NCBI GenBank assembly: GCA_025352305.1
Contig: JANXTQ010000118.1
Location: 1 to 22,999 of the forward strand
Direction of reading: 5' to 3'
Length of the DNA stretch: 22,999 nt
Origin: Actinomycetes bacterium
Lineage (GTDB): Bacteria; Actinomycetota; Acidimicrobiia; Acidimicrobiales; RAAP-2
Positions 6,162 through 15,580 of this stretch are shown here, one piece after another. The notes beneath the pieces were generated by a model. That model was not told the origin of the DNA, did no database searches, and saw nothing but the letters and a program-made list of their open reading frames with translations. The translations under genes were made by a program, and so were the position numbers. The number at the start of each line of letters is the position of its first letter. Position 1 is the first letter of the stretch.

Positions 6162-7619
6162 GTGGCTCGCTACCCCGTTGCGCCGACGCCCCAGCACTCG
6201 CCCATACCGACCGGTACACGGGTGCGTCTTGATGACGGTGCGGTTTTTGTGGATCGAGAGATTGTTTCAGGCGGATCGCCTTGGCGACTGATGCGACTTC
6301 CCGGAGCGTCAGCGTCCACCGCTCAGCAGTGGCGAGGCGGCGGCGTTGTCGGCGTAGGCCAGGGAACATTCGCTCGAACACTGATTCAACAGGGATTACT
6401 TCACCCCCAGTTCGATGTCACCGTGGCGCTCGACGAACTCGATGTCGTTATTCCGATCAAAGACGCTCACGTCGAACTCGAGCAGCTATTGGACAGTCTT
6501 GACGGCTTTAACGTCACGGTGGTTGACGACGGCTCGCTCGAACCCGATGCACTCACCGAAATAACTAAGCGTCACGGCGCGCGACTGATTCGCCGAGCGC
6601 TCAGCGCGGGACCGGGGGTAGCTCGCAACGAGGGAGTACTGGCGACGTGGCGTCCATTCATCTGGTTTATTGACGCCGACGTCTGCGTTGCGAGCGCTCA
6701 TGGGGTGGCTCGCGAACTTCTCGCTCACTTCAGTGACCCTCTGGTCGGCGCCGTCGCTCCGCGTATTCGCGGGACCAGCGGCCCTCGCGCACGGGACCGC
6801 TTTGAAGTGAACCACAGCCCCTTGGACCTCGGATCAACAACATCACTCGTGGTACCGGGCGCGCGCGTCTCGTACGTGCCGAGCGCCGCACTCATGGTTC
6901 GTCGCTCCGCCTTCGGTGATGGATTTGATCCGACACTTTCGGTCGGTGAGGACGTGGACTTTGTTTGGCGTCTGCACGACGCGGGGTGGCTCGTTCGCTA
7001 CGACGCCAGCTTGCTCGTTACTCACTCGGCGCGAGCCACGTGGCGAGCCTGGTGGGCCCAACGCGAAAGTTACGGACGCTCCGCCAGCGAGTTGGCTATT
7101 CGACATCCGGGACGTCTTGATCCCGTTCGCATCGACGCCACCGTCATGGCGGCGTGGGTCGCGCTCTCGGCTTTTCAACCACGAGCCGCCTTTGCGCTCA
7201 CGTCGCTCGCGCGCCAACGGCTGCGCAACCAACTTCCGTCGTCCGTTGAAAATCGCGATCTGGTCGCTACTCGAGTCGTTCTCGGCGGCATTGCAAAGTC
7301 CGGTGCTCCGCTGGCTCGATCTCTCGTCCGAAGTTACCTACCGGCGCTGGTGCTGGTCGCGGTTCATCCCAAGGCTCGACGAAAGGCCCTCGGCGTTCTC
7401 GTAATTGGAACGGCGGCGCGATGGAAGCGACATCCTCAGTTTCGAATCAGCGACGTGGCGTTTTCTGTCGCGGACGACGCGGCGTACTCCATTGGTCTGT
7501 GGCGAGGCGCGCTCGCAACGCGTTCTGCTGCTGCGGTGCGCCCACGTGTGACGGGCGCGAGCGACGGGATTCGAGCACTCATCGGGTCTAAAAAGCAGAT
7601 AACCCCGCCGAGCGAGTAG
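6162..7619 (+). CDS. mftF: Mycofactocin glycosyltransferase MftF
   Basis: 485 aa from GTG 6162. There is no clear Shine-Dalgarno, but CAGACT (6150-6155) sits 6 bp ahead, so a leaderless message is possible. The N-terminal part (VRLDDG near 21-26, LMRLPG 43-48) matches the MftF-specific region. A GT2 domain begins near residue 92 (DELDVVIPIKD) with DDGS (122-125), PGVARNEG (151-158) and the metal-binding DAD (171-173), followed by GEDVDFVWRL. MftF attaches beta-1,4-linked glucose units to the mycofactocin core. It diverges from mftA instead of following mftE/D as in many operons. The C-terminal third has hydrophobic stretches that may contact the membrane. Confidence 0.92.
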   Translation: MARYPVAPTPQHSPIPTGTRVRLDDGAVFVDREIVSGGSPWRLMRLPGASASTAQQWRGGGVVGVGQGTFARTLIQQGLLHPQFDVTVALDELDVVIPIKDAHVELEQLLDSLDGFNVTVVDDGSLEPDALTEITKRHGARLIRRALSAGPGVARNEGVLATWRPFIWFIDADVCVASAHGVARELLAHFSDPLVGAVAPRIRGTSGPRARDRFEVNHSPLDLGSTTSLVVPGARVSYVPSAALMVRRSAFGDGFDPTLSVGEDVDFVWRLHDAGWLVRYDASLLVTHSARATWRAWWAQRESYGRSASELAIRHPGRLDPVRIDATVMAAWVALSAFQPRAAFALTSLARQRLRNQLPSSVENRDLVATRVVLGGIAKSGAPLARSLVRSYLPALVLVAVHPKARRKALGVLVIGTAARWKRHPQFRISDVAFSVADDAAYSIGLWRGALATRSAAAVRPRVTGASDGIRALIGSKKQITPPSE

Positions 7620-7635
7620 CTCGACGGGGTTATCT
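7597..7635. terminator. Bidirectional terminator between mftF and the alcohol dehydrogenase gene
   Basis: A 17-bp stem (7597-7613 with 7619-7635, one mismatch) around a 5-nt GAGTA loop. The mftF stop codon (7617-7619) is at the loop/stem edge and the convergent dehydrogenase gene ends at 7644, so one hairpin serves both. The left side is preceded by AAAAA, giving T-rich sequence for the leftward transcript. Confidence 0.8.
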
Positions 7636-7643
7636 GAAATCAA

Positions 7644-8795
7644 CTACTCGAAACGAACGACGCCTCGGATGTTCTTACCGTCGTTGAGGTCGCGGTAACC
7701 CTGATCCACTGCCTCAATGGAGTACTCCTGAGTAATCAGGTCGTCAATCTCGAGCATGCCTTCGTGGTGCAGACGCAGCAACTTCGGAATCTGGATGCGC
7801 GGAGGCACCGAGCCAAAGACTGTTCCGAGCAGTTGCTGGTTATAAAGCGTGAACATGGCGAGATTGAGATCAATGCTCGTCTGTTGAAACGGCGCAATCG
7901 CCGTCGCGACCATGGTGCCACCCTTGCGCAAAATGCCTCGGGCCTCTTCTACGAGGTCCCCGGTCAGGCGACCCGGTGTCAAAATGACGACGTCACAGTT
8001 CTGTCCCATGGTGAGATCCGGCAAGAATCCAAAGGCAGCCTCCATGACGCTGGTCGCGCCGTGCGTGGCACCGTGCTTAAGTGCACGATCAACCTTGGAC
8101 TGATCGGGGTCAATGGCGATAACGGCACGAGCACCCGCGTGCTTGGCGCCTTGGAGAGCTCCCGAGCCTACGCCACCACATCCAACAACGGCGACTACGT
8201 CACCAGGCTTAACGCCACCGCGCGCCGCGGCCGAACCGAATCCCGTGGAAATTCCACAGGAAATAAGTGCAGCGGCTCGAAGGTCGTACCACGTGTCGAT
8301 CTTGATGAGCGACGCTTCGTGAACAACAATGTACTCAGAGAAGGTTCCTAGTTGGGCGTAACGACCGAGGTTGTGACCTTCCCAGTGGTGACGCCAGGTC
8401 TGATCCGACATCATGGGACCCGCCAAAGTTCCCGCTCCCATGTTGCAGATGTAGGCGCGTCCCGAAACGCAATATTCGCACACACCACAACTCGGAATGA
8501 ACGACACGGTGACGTGATCGCCGGGCGCCAGTCCGACCACGTCGGCGCCGACTGATTCCACAATGCCCGAACCCTCGTGGCCTCCGACGAAGGGATACAT
8601 TGAATCCACGCCCATGAAATTGAGCACCTCTTTTGAGGGATTCATGTCGCCCACTCGGCTGTGCTCGTCAGAGTGGCACATTCCCGCAAAGGCCATCTTG
8701 ACCTTCACCTCGTGGGCGTGCGGCTCGTCAATTTCAATATCAGTGCTCAACCACGGCTCGTTGAGTCCAGTGGCAATGGCGGCGCGTACCTTCAT
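7644..8795 (-). CDS. NDMA-dependent-type (mycofactocin-linked) zinc alcohol dehydrogenase
   Basis: 383 aa from ATG 8795, preceded by AAGGGGG; an upstream in-frame ATG at 8813 lies before that site and is less likely. Medium-chain zinc dehydrogenase: catalytic zinc ligands Cys40, His73 and Cys180, structural zinc Cys103/106/109/117, and GCGGVG (205-210) for NAD(H). The insert with SMYPFVGGHEG and the block around GTLAGPMMSDQTWRHHWEG (residues 122-140) are characteristic of the actinobacterial nicotinoprotein alcohol dehydrogenases assayed with the artificial acceptor NDMA, which co-occur with mycofactocin. The cofactor is thought to stay bound, with mycofactocin as the in vivo acceptor. Converging directly on mftF supports that role. 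Alcohol substrate unknown. Confidence 0.9.
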   Translation of the reverse strand: MKVRAAIATGLNEPWLSTDIEIDEPHAHEVKVKMAFAGMCHSDEHSRVGDMNPSKEVLNFMGVDSMYPFVGGHEGSGIVESVGADVVGLAPGDHVTVSFIPSCGVCEYCVSGRAYICNMGAGTLAGPMMSDQTWRHHWEGHNLGRYAQLGTFSEYIVVHEASLIKIDTWYDLRAAALISCGISTGFGSAAARGGVKPGDVVAVVGCGGVGSGALQGAKHAGARAVIAIDPDQSKVDRALKHGATHGATSVMEAAFGFLPDLTMGQNCDVVILTPGRLTGDLVEEARGILRKGGTMVATAIAPFQQTSIDLNLAMFTLYNQQLLGTVFGSVPPRIQIPKLLRLHHEGMLEIDDLITQEYSIEAVDQGYRDLNDGKNIRGVVRFE

Positions 8796-8875
8796 GGTTC
8801 CCCCTTCGATCATTCGGGCGAGTGTCTCGCTCGTGGACCACTCTACTGAGCGCGTCCGCGGTCGCCCAAACGAAC

Positions 8876-10591
8876 TTACATCTGTTGGGGCGCCTCGATA
8901 CCGAGCAGATCGAGCCCCAAAGCCAACGTTTTCGCCGTGAGTTCACAGAGCGCCAATCGTTCTTCGCGCAGTGGCTCCGGAGCCTTAAGAACCGGGCACG
9001 CTTCGTAGAACGCCGTAAAGCGTTGTGCAAGATCGAAGAGGTACGTACAGAGCTTGTGGGGTGCTCGAAGTTGCAGGGCCGACTCAAACGCTTCGGGCAG
9101 CGAGAGAAGTCCGAGAGCGAGAGATCGCTCCGGCTCGGTGAGGAGAGAAAAACCGTTAACCGAAGGTTCCCACGGTGCGTCGAGGCGTCGAAAAATCGAG
9201 CGGATCCGTGCGTGAGCGTAGGCCAGGTACGGCCCCGTGTCACCTTCGAAGGCGATCATGCGTTCGAGGTCAAAGACGTAGTCGCGCTGACGTTCCGTTG
9301 AAAGGTCGGAGTACTTAATGGCGGCGCGCGCGATCTGCAGAGCCAGGGTTCGACGATCGTCGCCGCTGATTGAACTGTCGCGTTCGCTCAATGCGTGTTC
9401 GGCGCGTTCGACGGCGGAGTCAATGAGCGACACCAGTTTGACGCTCTCACCCTCGCGCGACTTAAACATCTTTCGGCTGCGATCCAGCACGTTGCCAAAG
9501 GCCACGTGTTCACACGTCACCCGTTCGGGCAGCCAACCGGCGAGGCGAGCCGTCGCAAAAACCATTGATAAGTGTTGGGCCTGAGGAGCACCGACCACGT
9601 AAAGAATCTCGTCTGCACCAAGTAGGTCCACGCGGTCGCGCAACGCTGCCAAATCCGTGGCCGCATAGCCGTAGCCCTCGTCACGTTTGCGAATAATGAG
9701 CGGCAGGGGCTCACCGTCACGATTGGTAAAGCCGGGGGGAAACACGCACAGTGCTCCGTCGCTGTCTTCAATCAGTCCCGCGGAGTCCAGGTCGCTCACT
9801 ACGGAGTCGAGTTGGTCGTTGTAAAACGATTCGCCGAAAATCTCCTCAGCGGTTAATTCGACGTTCAGTTTTGCGTAGACCTCGTCGAAGTAGGCAACGC
9901 TCTGGTTAACAAGTATCTCCCAGAGTCGCAACGTTTCGAGTTCCCCGGCCTGCAGGGACACAACGCGTTGACGACTTCGATCCTTGAACTCATCGTCCGC
10001 TTCAAATTTCGTGCGCGCGGAGCGGTAGAAGGTATTGAGATCACCAATGGACAGTGACGCCACCGCTTGCGCTTCACCGAGGTCAATGAGGTGTTCGATC
10101 AACATGCCGAACGGAGTTCCCCAGTCGCCTACGTGATTGCGCGCAATGACGCGAAATCCGGCGAACTCATTCATCCGTCGAAGAGCGTCACCAATGACCG
10201 TGGAGCGCAGGTGTCCGACGTGCATCTCTTTGGCCACGTTCGGAGCGGAGTAGTCAATGACCACTGTTTGGGTCGGTCGGCTCTCGACACCCAAGCGGGG
10301 ATCATCAAGTGTGCTGAGTAGGTGGCTCTGAATAAATTCGGTTGTCAGGGTCACATTGATAAAACCCGGTCCCGCCACTTCAAGGGTCGCGATGCCGTCA
10401 AGTTGAATGTCGCTTAGCAGCTGATCGGCCACATCACGTGGGGATCGGCCGAGGGATTTGGCGAGAGCCATGACGCCGTTTAACTGGTAGTCACTGCGCT
10501 CTGACGGACGAAGGACCGGATCAGCGCCCGCTAGCAACGCGTCAAATGCCGGCTGCACTCGCGCCAAAAGTGCGTGGTACGTCGAAGTCAC
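8876..10591 (-). CDS. argS: Arginyl-tRNA synthetase
   Basis: 571 aa, GTG start at 10591. Class I synthetase that charges tRNA-Arg. The N-terminal additional domain (1-105) is followed by the HIGH-type motif HVGH (124-127), the catalytic Rossmann core, KMFKS (374-378, in place of KMSKS), and a C-terminal DALR anticodon-binding domain that ends in the usual hydrophobic LGI-x-AP-x-xM tail. Length is typical of bacterial ArgS. The gene is upstream of the alcohol dehydrogenase gene on the same strand (80-bp gap) and diverges from acnA across 87 bp. Confidence 0.97.
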   Translation of the reverse strand: MTSTYHALLARVQPAFDALLAGADPVLRPSERSDYQLNGVMALAKSLGRSPRDVADQLLSDIQLDGIATLEVAGPGFINVTLTTEFIQSHLLSTLDDPRLGVESRPTQTVVIDYSAPNVAKEMHVGHLRSTVIGDALRRMNEFAGFRVIARNHVGDWGTPFGMLIEHLIDLGEAQAVASLSIGDLNTFYRSARTKFEADDEFKDRSRQRVVSLQAGELETLRLWEILVNQSVAYFDEVYAKLNVELTAEEIFGESFYNDQLDSVVSDLDSAGLIEDSDGALCVFPPGFTNRDGEPLPLIIRKRDEGYGYAATDLAALRDRVDLLGADEILYVVGAPQAQHLSMVFATARLAGWLPERVTCEHVAFGNVLDRSRKMFKSREGESVKLVSLIDSAVERAEHALSERDSSISGDDRRTLALQIARAAIKYSDLSTERQRDYVFDLERMIAFEGDTGPYLAYAHARIRSIFRRLDAPWEPSVNGFSLLTEPERSLALGLLSLPEAFESALQLRAPHKLCTYLFDLAQRFTAFYEACPVLKAPEPLREERLALCELTAKTLALGLDLLGIEAPQQM

Positions 10592-10666
10592 GCTGACAAG
10601 TCTCTCATTTTGTGTGCCGCGTGGCGCTCGAGGTACTCAAGCGTTTCGTCGCGACTCGCTAAACGG

Positions 10667-10672
10667 CAGAAT
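10667..10672 (+). promoter_or_regulatory. Candidate -10 of acnA giving a leaderless message
   Basis: CAGAAT is separated by exactly 6 bp from the ATG at 10679, so transcription would start at or near the A of ATG. The only purine run (AGGGG) is too close to the ATG to be an efficient ribosome-binding site. No good -35 is visible. Confidence 0.35.
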
Positions 10673-10678
10673 AGGGGT

Positions 10679-13363
10679 ATGAGTTCAGCCTCCCTCGACA
10701 GTTTCCAGACGCGTCAAACCTTGGAGGTGGGCACCAAATCGCTCAGTTACTTCTCCTTGCGCGCCGACTCGCTTTCGCAATTCGGAATTGACCGGTTGCC
10801 GTACTCCATCAAGGTTCTCTTAGAAAATCTCCTACGGCACGAAGACGGCGTCAAAGTGCGCTCGAGCGACATTGAGGCGTTGGCGAAGTGGGCGCAGACC
10901 CCCACGCGCCACGGTGAAGCGGCGGGCGATGACGCCCGCGAGATTGCCTTTACCCCCGAGCGTGTTCTCATGCAGGACTTGACGGGGGTGCCCGCAGTTG
11001 TGGACCTGGCCGCGATGCGAGACGCCATCATCTCTCTCGGCGGCGACCCAGCGAAAATCAATCCCCTCGTTCCCGTTGAACTCGTGATTGATCACTCGGT
11101 GATTGTTGAGTTCTCGGGCACCCCCGCGAGCTTTGAAGAAAACGTCGACATTGAGTACGAGCGAAACGTCGAGCGCTACACCTTTTTGAAGTGGGCGCAG
11201 TCGAGCTTTAAGGAGTTTCGAGTTGTTCCGCCGGGGATGGGAATCTGTCACCAAGTGAATCTGGAGCACCTGTCACGAGTGGTGTTCGAACACGAAGGCG
11301 TTGCGTACCTCGACACCGTGGTCGGCACCGATTCGCACACCACGATGGTCAACGGGCTCGGAGTATTGGGCTGGGGCGTCGGCGGCATTGAAGCAGAAGC
11401 CGCCATGCTCGGCCAGCCCACCAGCATGCTGATTCCTCCCGTTGTAGGACTGCGCCTCGTTGGTGACACCAAAGAGGGAGTTACGGCCACCGACGTGGTT
11501 CTCACCATCACGGAGTTACTGCGACAACAAGGTGTTGTCGGAAAATTTGTTGAAGCGTTTGGTCCCGGTGTGGGATCACTGTCGCTCGAAACGCGAGCAA
11601 CCATTGGAAACATGGCGCCCGAGTACGGAGCAACCTGTGCCATCTTTCCTATCGATCAGGTAACGCTCGACTACTTGGCGTTCAGTGGACGCTCACCCGA
11701 AAAACTTGCGCTGGTCAAGGCGTACGCCGAAGCTCAAGGATTGTGGCACCACGTCGGGGCCAGCGAAGCGGTCTACTCCGAGGTGGTCGAACTTGATCTA
11801 GAAACAGTCGAGCCCAGTCTCGCGGGACCTCGGCGTCCTCAAGATCGTGTGTCGCTGGGTTCCACCCGTTCAGTTTTTCTTGCGGCGCTCGAACGTGAGC
11901 CCAAGTCGGTCCGGGGCATTGACTCGGCGAACGTGTTGCGTGACGGAGACGTCGTGGTGGCCGCCATTACGTCGTGCACTAATACCTCCAATCCCGCCGT
12001 CATGGTGGCCGCGGGACTCGTCGCAAAGCGAGCGGTGCAGCAGGGGCTCACAACCAAAGATTGGGTCAAGACCTCACTCGCTCCGGGCAGCCGGGTCGTC
12101 ACGGACTACCTCGATCGAGCAGGTCTCACCGAGAGTCTCAATGCCCTGGGATTCAATCTGGCCGGTTACGGCTGCACCACGTGCATTGGTAACTCCGGTC
12201 CGTTACTGGACGGCGTCTCTGACGCCGTTAATGAGCACGATCTTTCGGTCGTGTCGGTGCTCTCGGGAAATCGAAACTTCGAAGGTCGCATCCACCCCGA
12301 CGTCAAACAGAACTACTTGGCGAGTCCGCCGCTGGTTGTTGCCTTCGCTCTGGCCGGCACCATCAATATTGACCTCACGAATGAACCGCTCGGCACGGGT
12401 AGCGACGGTCACGACGTGTACCTGCGCGATCTGTGGCCGAGCGACGCCGACGTTGCCGCAGCGGTACGCGCATCGCTCACTCCGCAGATGTTTAGTGAGC
12501 GCTACGCCAGTGCGTACAGCGGCGACGAACGCTGGCAAGAGGTTCCCACGACCAACGCCGTGACCTACGACTGGGACGACGCATCGAGTTACGTAAAACT
12601 GCCGCCGTACTTTGAGGGTCTGACGATGCAGATCACTGAAGTCAGTGACGTCATCGGTGCTCGCGTCCTGGCGACATTGGGCGACTCGGTGACCACCGAT
12701 CACATCTCTCCCGCCGGCAATATTCGTCCCTCGAGTCCGGCCGGTTTGTACCTGACTGACGGCGGAGTGCAGCGTGAGGACTTCAATAGTTACGGCACCC
12801 GTCGCGGTAACCACGAAGTCATGGTTCGAGGAACTTTTGCCAACGTTCGTTTGCGCAACCTCATGGCGCCGGGAACTGAAGGCGGCGTCACCATCAAATA
12901 TCCCGAAGCAACGCAGATGTCCATCTTTGATGCGGCCATGGCCTACGAAGCCGAGGGAACGCCTCTCGTCATCTTGGGCGGCAAGGAGTACGGCACGGGT
13001 TCGAGTAGAGACTGGGCCGCCAAAGGCACCAAGCTCCTGGGCGTGAAGGCCGTGCTCGTTGAGAGCTTCGAACGCATTCACCGTTCCAATCTGGTGGGCA
13101 TGGGCGTCTTGCCCTTGCAGTATTTGGCTGGCCAGAGTGCCGCGAGTTTTGATCTCGATGGCACGGAAATTATTGACATCGTGGGACTCGACGCGATCAA
13201 TCACGGCACCACTCCCGAACGCGTAACGGTCGTGGCGCACCGCAGCAACGGTGACGTAACGCCTTTCGAAGTTCGACTGCGCATTGATACGCCCACCGAA
13301 GCGGACTACTTTCGTCACGGCGGAGTGCTCAACTACGTCCTTCGAAATCTGGCGGCCAACTAA
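10679..13363 (+). CDS. acnA: Aconitate hydratase A
   Basis: 894 aa from ATG 10679. The frame is open for 35 codons upstream, but that part overlaps the argS promoter zone and does not resemble aconitase; residues after the chosen start ([14 protein letters not shown]) match family N-termini. AcnA/IRP-type aconitase interconverts citrate and isocitrate in the TCA cycle using a [4Fe-4S] cluster. Cluster ligands are Cys433 (SCTNTSNP), Cys499 and Cys502 ([12 protein letters not shown]), nearly the positions in E. coli AcnA. GTDSHTTM and the C-terminal swivel-domain [11 protein letters not shown] motif are present. Stop overlaps the next gene's ATG (TAATG). Confidence 0.97.
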   Translation: MSSASLDSFQTRQTLEVGTKSLSYFSLRADSLSQFGIDRLPYSIKVLLENLLRHEDGVKVRSSDIEALAKWAQTPTRHGEAAGDDAREIAFTPERVLMQDLTGVPAVVDLAAMRDAIISLGGDPAKINPLVPVELVIDHSVIVEFSGTPASFEENVDIEYERNVERYTFLKWAQSSFKEFRVVPPGMGICHQVNLEHLSRVVFEHEGVAYLDTVVGTDSHTTMVNGLGVLGWGVGGIEAEAAMLGQPTSMLIPPVVGLRLVGDTKEGVTATDVVLTITELLRQQGVVGKFVEAFGPGVGSLSLETRATIGNMAPEYGATCAIFPIDQVTLDYLAFSGRSPEKLALVKAYAEAQGLWHHVGASEAVYSEVVELDLETVEPSLAGPRRPQDRVSLGSTRSVFLAALEREPKSVRGIDSANVLRDGDVVVAAITSCTNTSNPAVMVAAGLVAKRAVQQGLTTKDWVKTSLAPGSRVVTDYLDRAGLTESLNALGFNLAGYGCTTCIGNSGPLLDGVSDAVNEHDLSVVSVLSGNRNFEGRIHPDVKQNYLASPPLVVAFALAGTINIDLTNEPLGTGSDGHDVYLRDLWPSDADVAAAVRASLTPQMFSERYASAYSGDERWQEVPTTNAVTYDWDDASSYVKLPPYFEGLTMQITEVSDVIGARVLATLGDSVTTDHISPAGNIRPSSPAGLYLTDGGVQREDFNSYGTRRGNHEVMVRGTFANVRLRNLMAPGTEGGVTIKYPEATQMSIFDAAMAYEAEGTPLVILGGKEYGTGSSRDWAAKGTKLLGVKAVLVESFERIHRSNLVGMGVLPLQYLAGQSAASFDLDGTEIIDIVGLDAINHGTTPERVTVVAHRSNGDVTPFEVRLRIDTPTEADYFRHGGVLNYVLRNLAAN

Positions 13364-14364
13364 TGACCAACACGGTGAGTATCACGACCGTCCTCGAAGA
13401 ACCTCGATTCCCCGTCGGGCGACGCAGTTACTTGGTCAGTGACCCCTCGCGCGAGGCGCGCTGGCTCGGGGTGGAGTTGTGGTACCCCGCGGCCACGAGC
13501 GAAGGGGAGCTCGCCGTTTATGAACTGATCCCTGGTTCTGGTTTTACCTGTCAGGCCCGCAGCGACGTCGAGGCGCTGCCCGGTCCGCTGACGACACTGT
13601 TCTTCTCACACGGGCGTTCCGGTAACCGACTCGTCTACGCCCAGTTGTGCGAAGCGCTCGCCGCGCGCGGGTACGCCGTTGCGACCTGTGATCATCCGGG
13701 CGACACGATGATCGAGTGGATGTTCGGCACCGCGCTCGATGACGTGAGCAATGAGCGCGAACGGGCGGCAGATATTTTATTCGTCCTCGATGCGTTGGCC
13801 ACACGCTCGAACGGAATTAGTCACCCGTTGAATTTGGATTTGGATCGCCTCGCCGTCGCGGGACACTCCTACGGGGCCAATACGGCCTTAGCTTTTGCGG
13901 GCACCAAAACCAGCGGAATACGACCACGAGCCATTGCGGGAGTGCAGCCCTACCTTCGAACCTTGGATCCCCAACTCCTAGCGCAGATTGATATTCCCGT
14001 GTTTTTCATCGGCGGTGCCAATGACACCACGACTCCGCCGAGCACCGACATTGACTTCGTCACTCAACACTTGCATCCCGAGTTAACGGTGCGCCAGGTC
14101 ATTTTGGACGGTGTGGGTCACCAAGGGTGCAGTGACGTCGGGCTCTACGTCGAGTTTGGTCCCCAAGTTCCCGGCGTTCCCGCTCCGGCACTGGAGATGC
14201 TCGATTCCATGGGTAGTGAAGTAACGGGCCGGGCGGGCGATCCCTGGCGCCCCGCAGTGTTGGCGCACGTCGAACTGCTCGGGGCATGGCTCGAAGATCT
14301 CACCGCTAGCGATCACGCCTTTCCTCGACTCGGCGAAGTCAGCGCTCGATACACGAGTCGTTAG
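13363..14364 (+). CDS. Alpha/beta-hydrolase (PAF-acetylhydrolase/dienelactone-hydrolase-like)
   Basis: 333 aa, ATG at 13363 overlapping the acnA stop by one base, so likely translated by re-initiation on the acnA message. The nucleophile elbow GHSYG puts Ser169 as nucleophile; Asp221 (GGANDTTTP) and His253 (GVGHQG) complete a plausible triad. The oxyanion region FFSHGRSGNR (80-89) and the N-terminal layout (GVELWYPA) resemble the predicted dienelactone hydrolase / PAF-acetylhydrolase-like group. There is no signal peptide, so it is probably cytoplasmic. Substrate unknown; no functional link to aconitase is evident. Its stop overlaps the convergent mftD stop by 4 bp. Confidence 0.8.
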   Translation: MTNTVSITTVLEEPRFPVGRRSYLVSDPSREARWLGVELWYPAATSEGELAVYELIPGSGFTCQARSDVEALPGPLTTLFFSHGRSGNRLVYAQLCEALAARGYAVATCDHPGDTMIEWMFGTALDDVSNERERAADILFVLDALATRSNGISHPLNLDLDRLAVAGHSYGANTALAFAGTKTSGIRPRAIAGVQPYLRTLDPQLLAQIDIPVFFIGGANDTTTPPSTDIDFVTQHLHPELTVRQVILDGVGHQGCSDVGLYVEFGPQVPGVPAPALEMLDSMGSEVTGRAGDPWRPAVLAHVELLGAWLEDLTASDHAFPRLGEVSARYTSR

Positions 14365-15536
14365 TTCGCGCCCAGGGTTCGATAAAAATCCGCGGGGGCG
14401 ACCACGTCGCCGCGATCGAGTTCACCCACCGACGCTTTTCCGACTGCGATCAACGTCGAATCAATGCCGCTGCGCAGTATGTCGAGGACGTTTTCCACTC
14501 CACCTTGACCGTTCGCGGCCAGTCCCCACAGATAAGCCCGTCCAATCATCACCGCACGGGCACCGAGTGCGAGCGCCTTAACGACGTCGCTGCCTCGACG
14601 AACCCCGCCGTCCAAGATGACTTCAATTTCGGATCCCACCGCGTCGACAATTGCCGGCAACGATCGAATCGGTGCCGGTGTTCCGTCCAAATTGTTTCCA
14701 CCGTGATTAGAGACCGACAACGTCGTGGCACCCAGGTCCACGACGCGCTTGGCGTCGTCAATTCGACTGACGCCTTTGACCATGAAGGGTCCGTTCCACT
14801 GGCTGCGCAGCCACGCGACGTCTTCCCAAGTGGGCAGTGAACTCTGCATCCATTCGTAGTACGCGCCAAAAAAAGTGGGGGCCTTGGTGCCCGGCTCGGC
14901 CATGTTGGGTGTCGTGAGATCGGGCAGCTTGCCCGATCGAGCAAACGACCACAGCCAGCGAGGGCGACTTAGAGCTTCCGGGGCCAATTTGACCATCGCC
15001 TTCAGATCCAGTTTCTCGGGAATCCACGGGCTACCCCAGTCGCGGCCATTGGAAAACGACCAGTCCAGAGTCACGATGATTCCTTTGGCCTGCGCAGCGC
15101 GCGCACGTTCGAGGCGACGGATCATCGTGTCGCGATCCCCTGACCAGTACATCTGAAAGAAGACTTGCGAGTTAACGGCCGTCACCTCTTCGATGGACTT
15201 TGAAGCAAAGGAACTGAGCCCCATCGCAACGCCTCGGTTCGCGGCCGCACGCGCGACGGCGACCTCACCGTCGGGGTGAACTGCTTGAACTCCGGTCGGC
15301 GAGATAATGACCGGCATCGACATGGTCTGTCCCATGACGGTTACCTCCATCGAGCGCTCGCGCGGCAGTCCCGCGATGTGAGGAGCGAAGCCCAACTGAT
15401 CGAAGGAGTGTTCGTTGTCGTGACTCGACAGTCCCTTTTGCGATCCCGCAATTAACGCGCCGTAGACCGATTTCGGCAGACGTTTGTGAGCACGTTGTTG
15501 GGCTACCGACACAGTTTCAAACCAACGATCCGCCAT
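14361..15536 (-). CDS. mftD: Mycofactocin flavoprotein MftD (pre-mycofactocin synthase)
   Basis: 391 aa from ATG 15536, with AAGGGG 6 bp upstream. The protein follows M. tuberculosis MftD closely from memory: MADxWFETVxxAQQRA at the start, LPKSVY, SPTGVQAV (79-86), GLSSFASKSIEEV (106-118), SFSNGRDWGSP, and SNHGGNNLDG (276-285) with active-site His278. LDGGVRRG (308-315) and GRAYLWGLA (332-340) form the FMN phosphate site. The HGGNNLDG form, instead of the HGGRQLD of lactate/glycolate oxidases, separates it from ordinary alpha-hydroxyacid oxidases. MftD deaminates and oxidises AHDP to the alpha-keto amide pre-mycofactocin. It is separated from the mftA-C genes and follows sulP on the same strand (44-bp gap). 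Confidence 0.92.
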   Translation of the reverse strand: MADRWFETVSVAQQRAHKRLPKSVYGALIAGSQKGLSSHDNEHSFDQLGFAPHIAGLPRERSMEVTVMGQTMSMPVIISPTGVQAVHPDGEVAVARAAANRGVAMGLSSFASKSIEEVTAVNSQVFFQMYWSGDRDTMIRRLERARAAQAKGIIVTLDWSFSNGRDWGSPWIPEKLDLKAMVKLAPEALSRPRWLWSFARSGKLPDLTTPNMAEPGTKAPTFFGAYYEWMQSSLPTWEDVAWLRSQWNGPFMVKGVSRIDDAKRVVDLGATTLSVSNHGGNNLDGTPAPIRSLPAIVDAVGSEIEVILDGGVRRGSDVVKALALGARAVMIGRAYLWGLAANGQGGVENVLDILRSGIDSTLIAVGKASVGELDRGDVVAPADFYRTLGAN

Positions 15537-15580
15537 CTAACGCCCCTTAAATGTTCCGTCTGACTCTACCGGCCGCGCTC

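Noticed and set aside
6087..6197. Longer 73-aa version of MftA
   Set aside because: It would need a start inside mftF, reads through the promoter, and lacks a ribosome-binding site; GTG 6086 with AGGAGG is better.
12203..13318. 371-codon leftward frame
   Set aside because: Fully antisense to acnA, which has all aconitase motifs; a shadow caused by GC-rich codon use.
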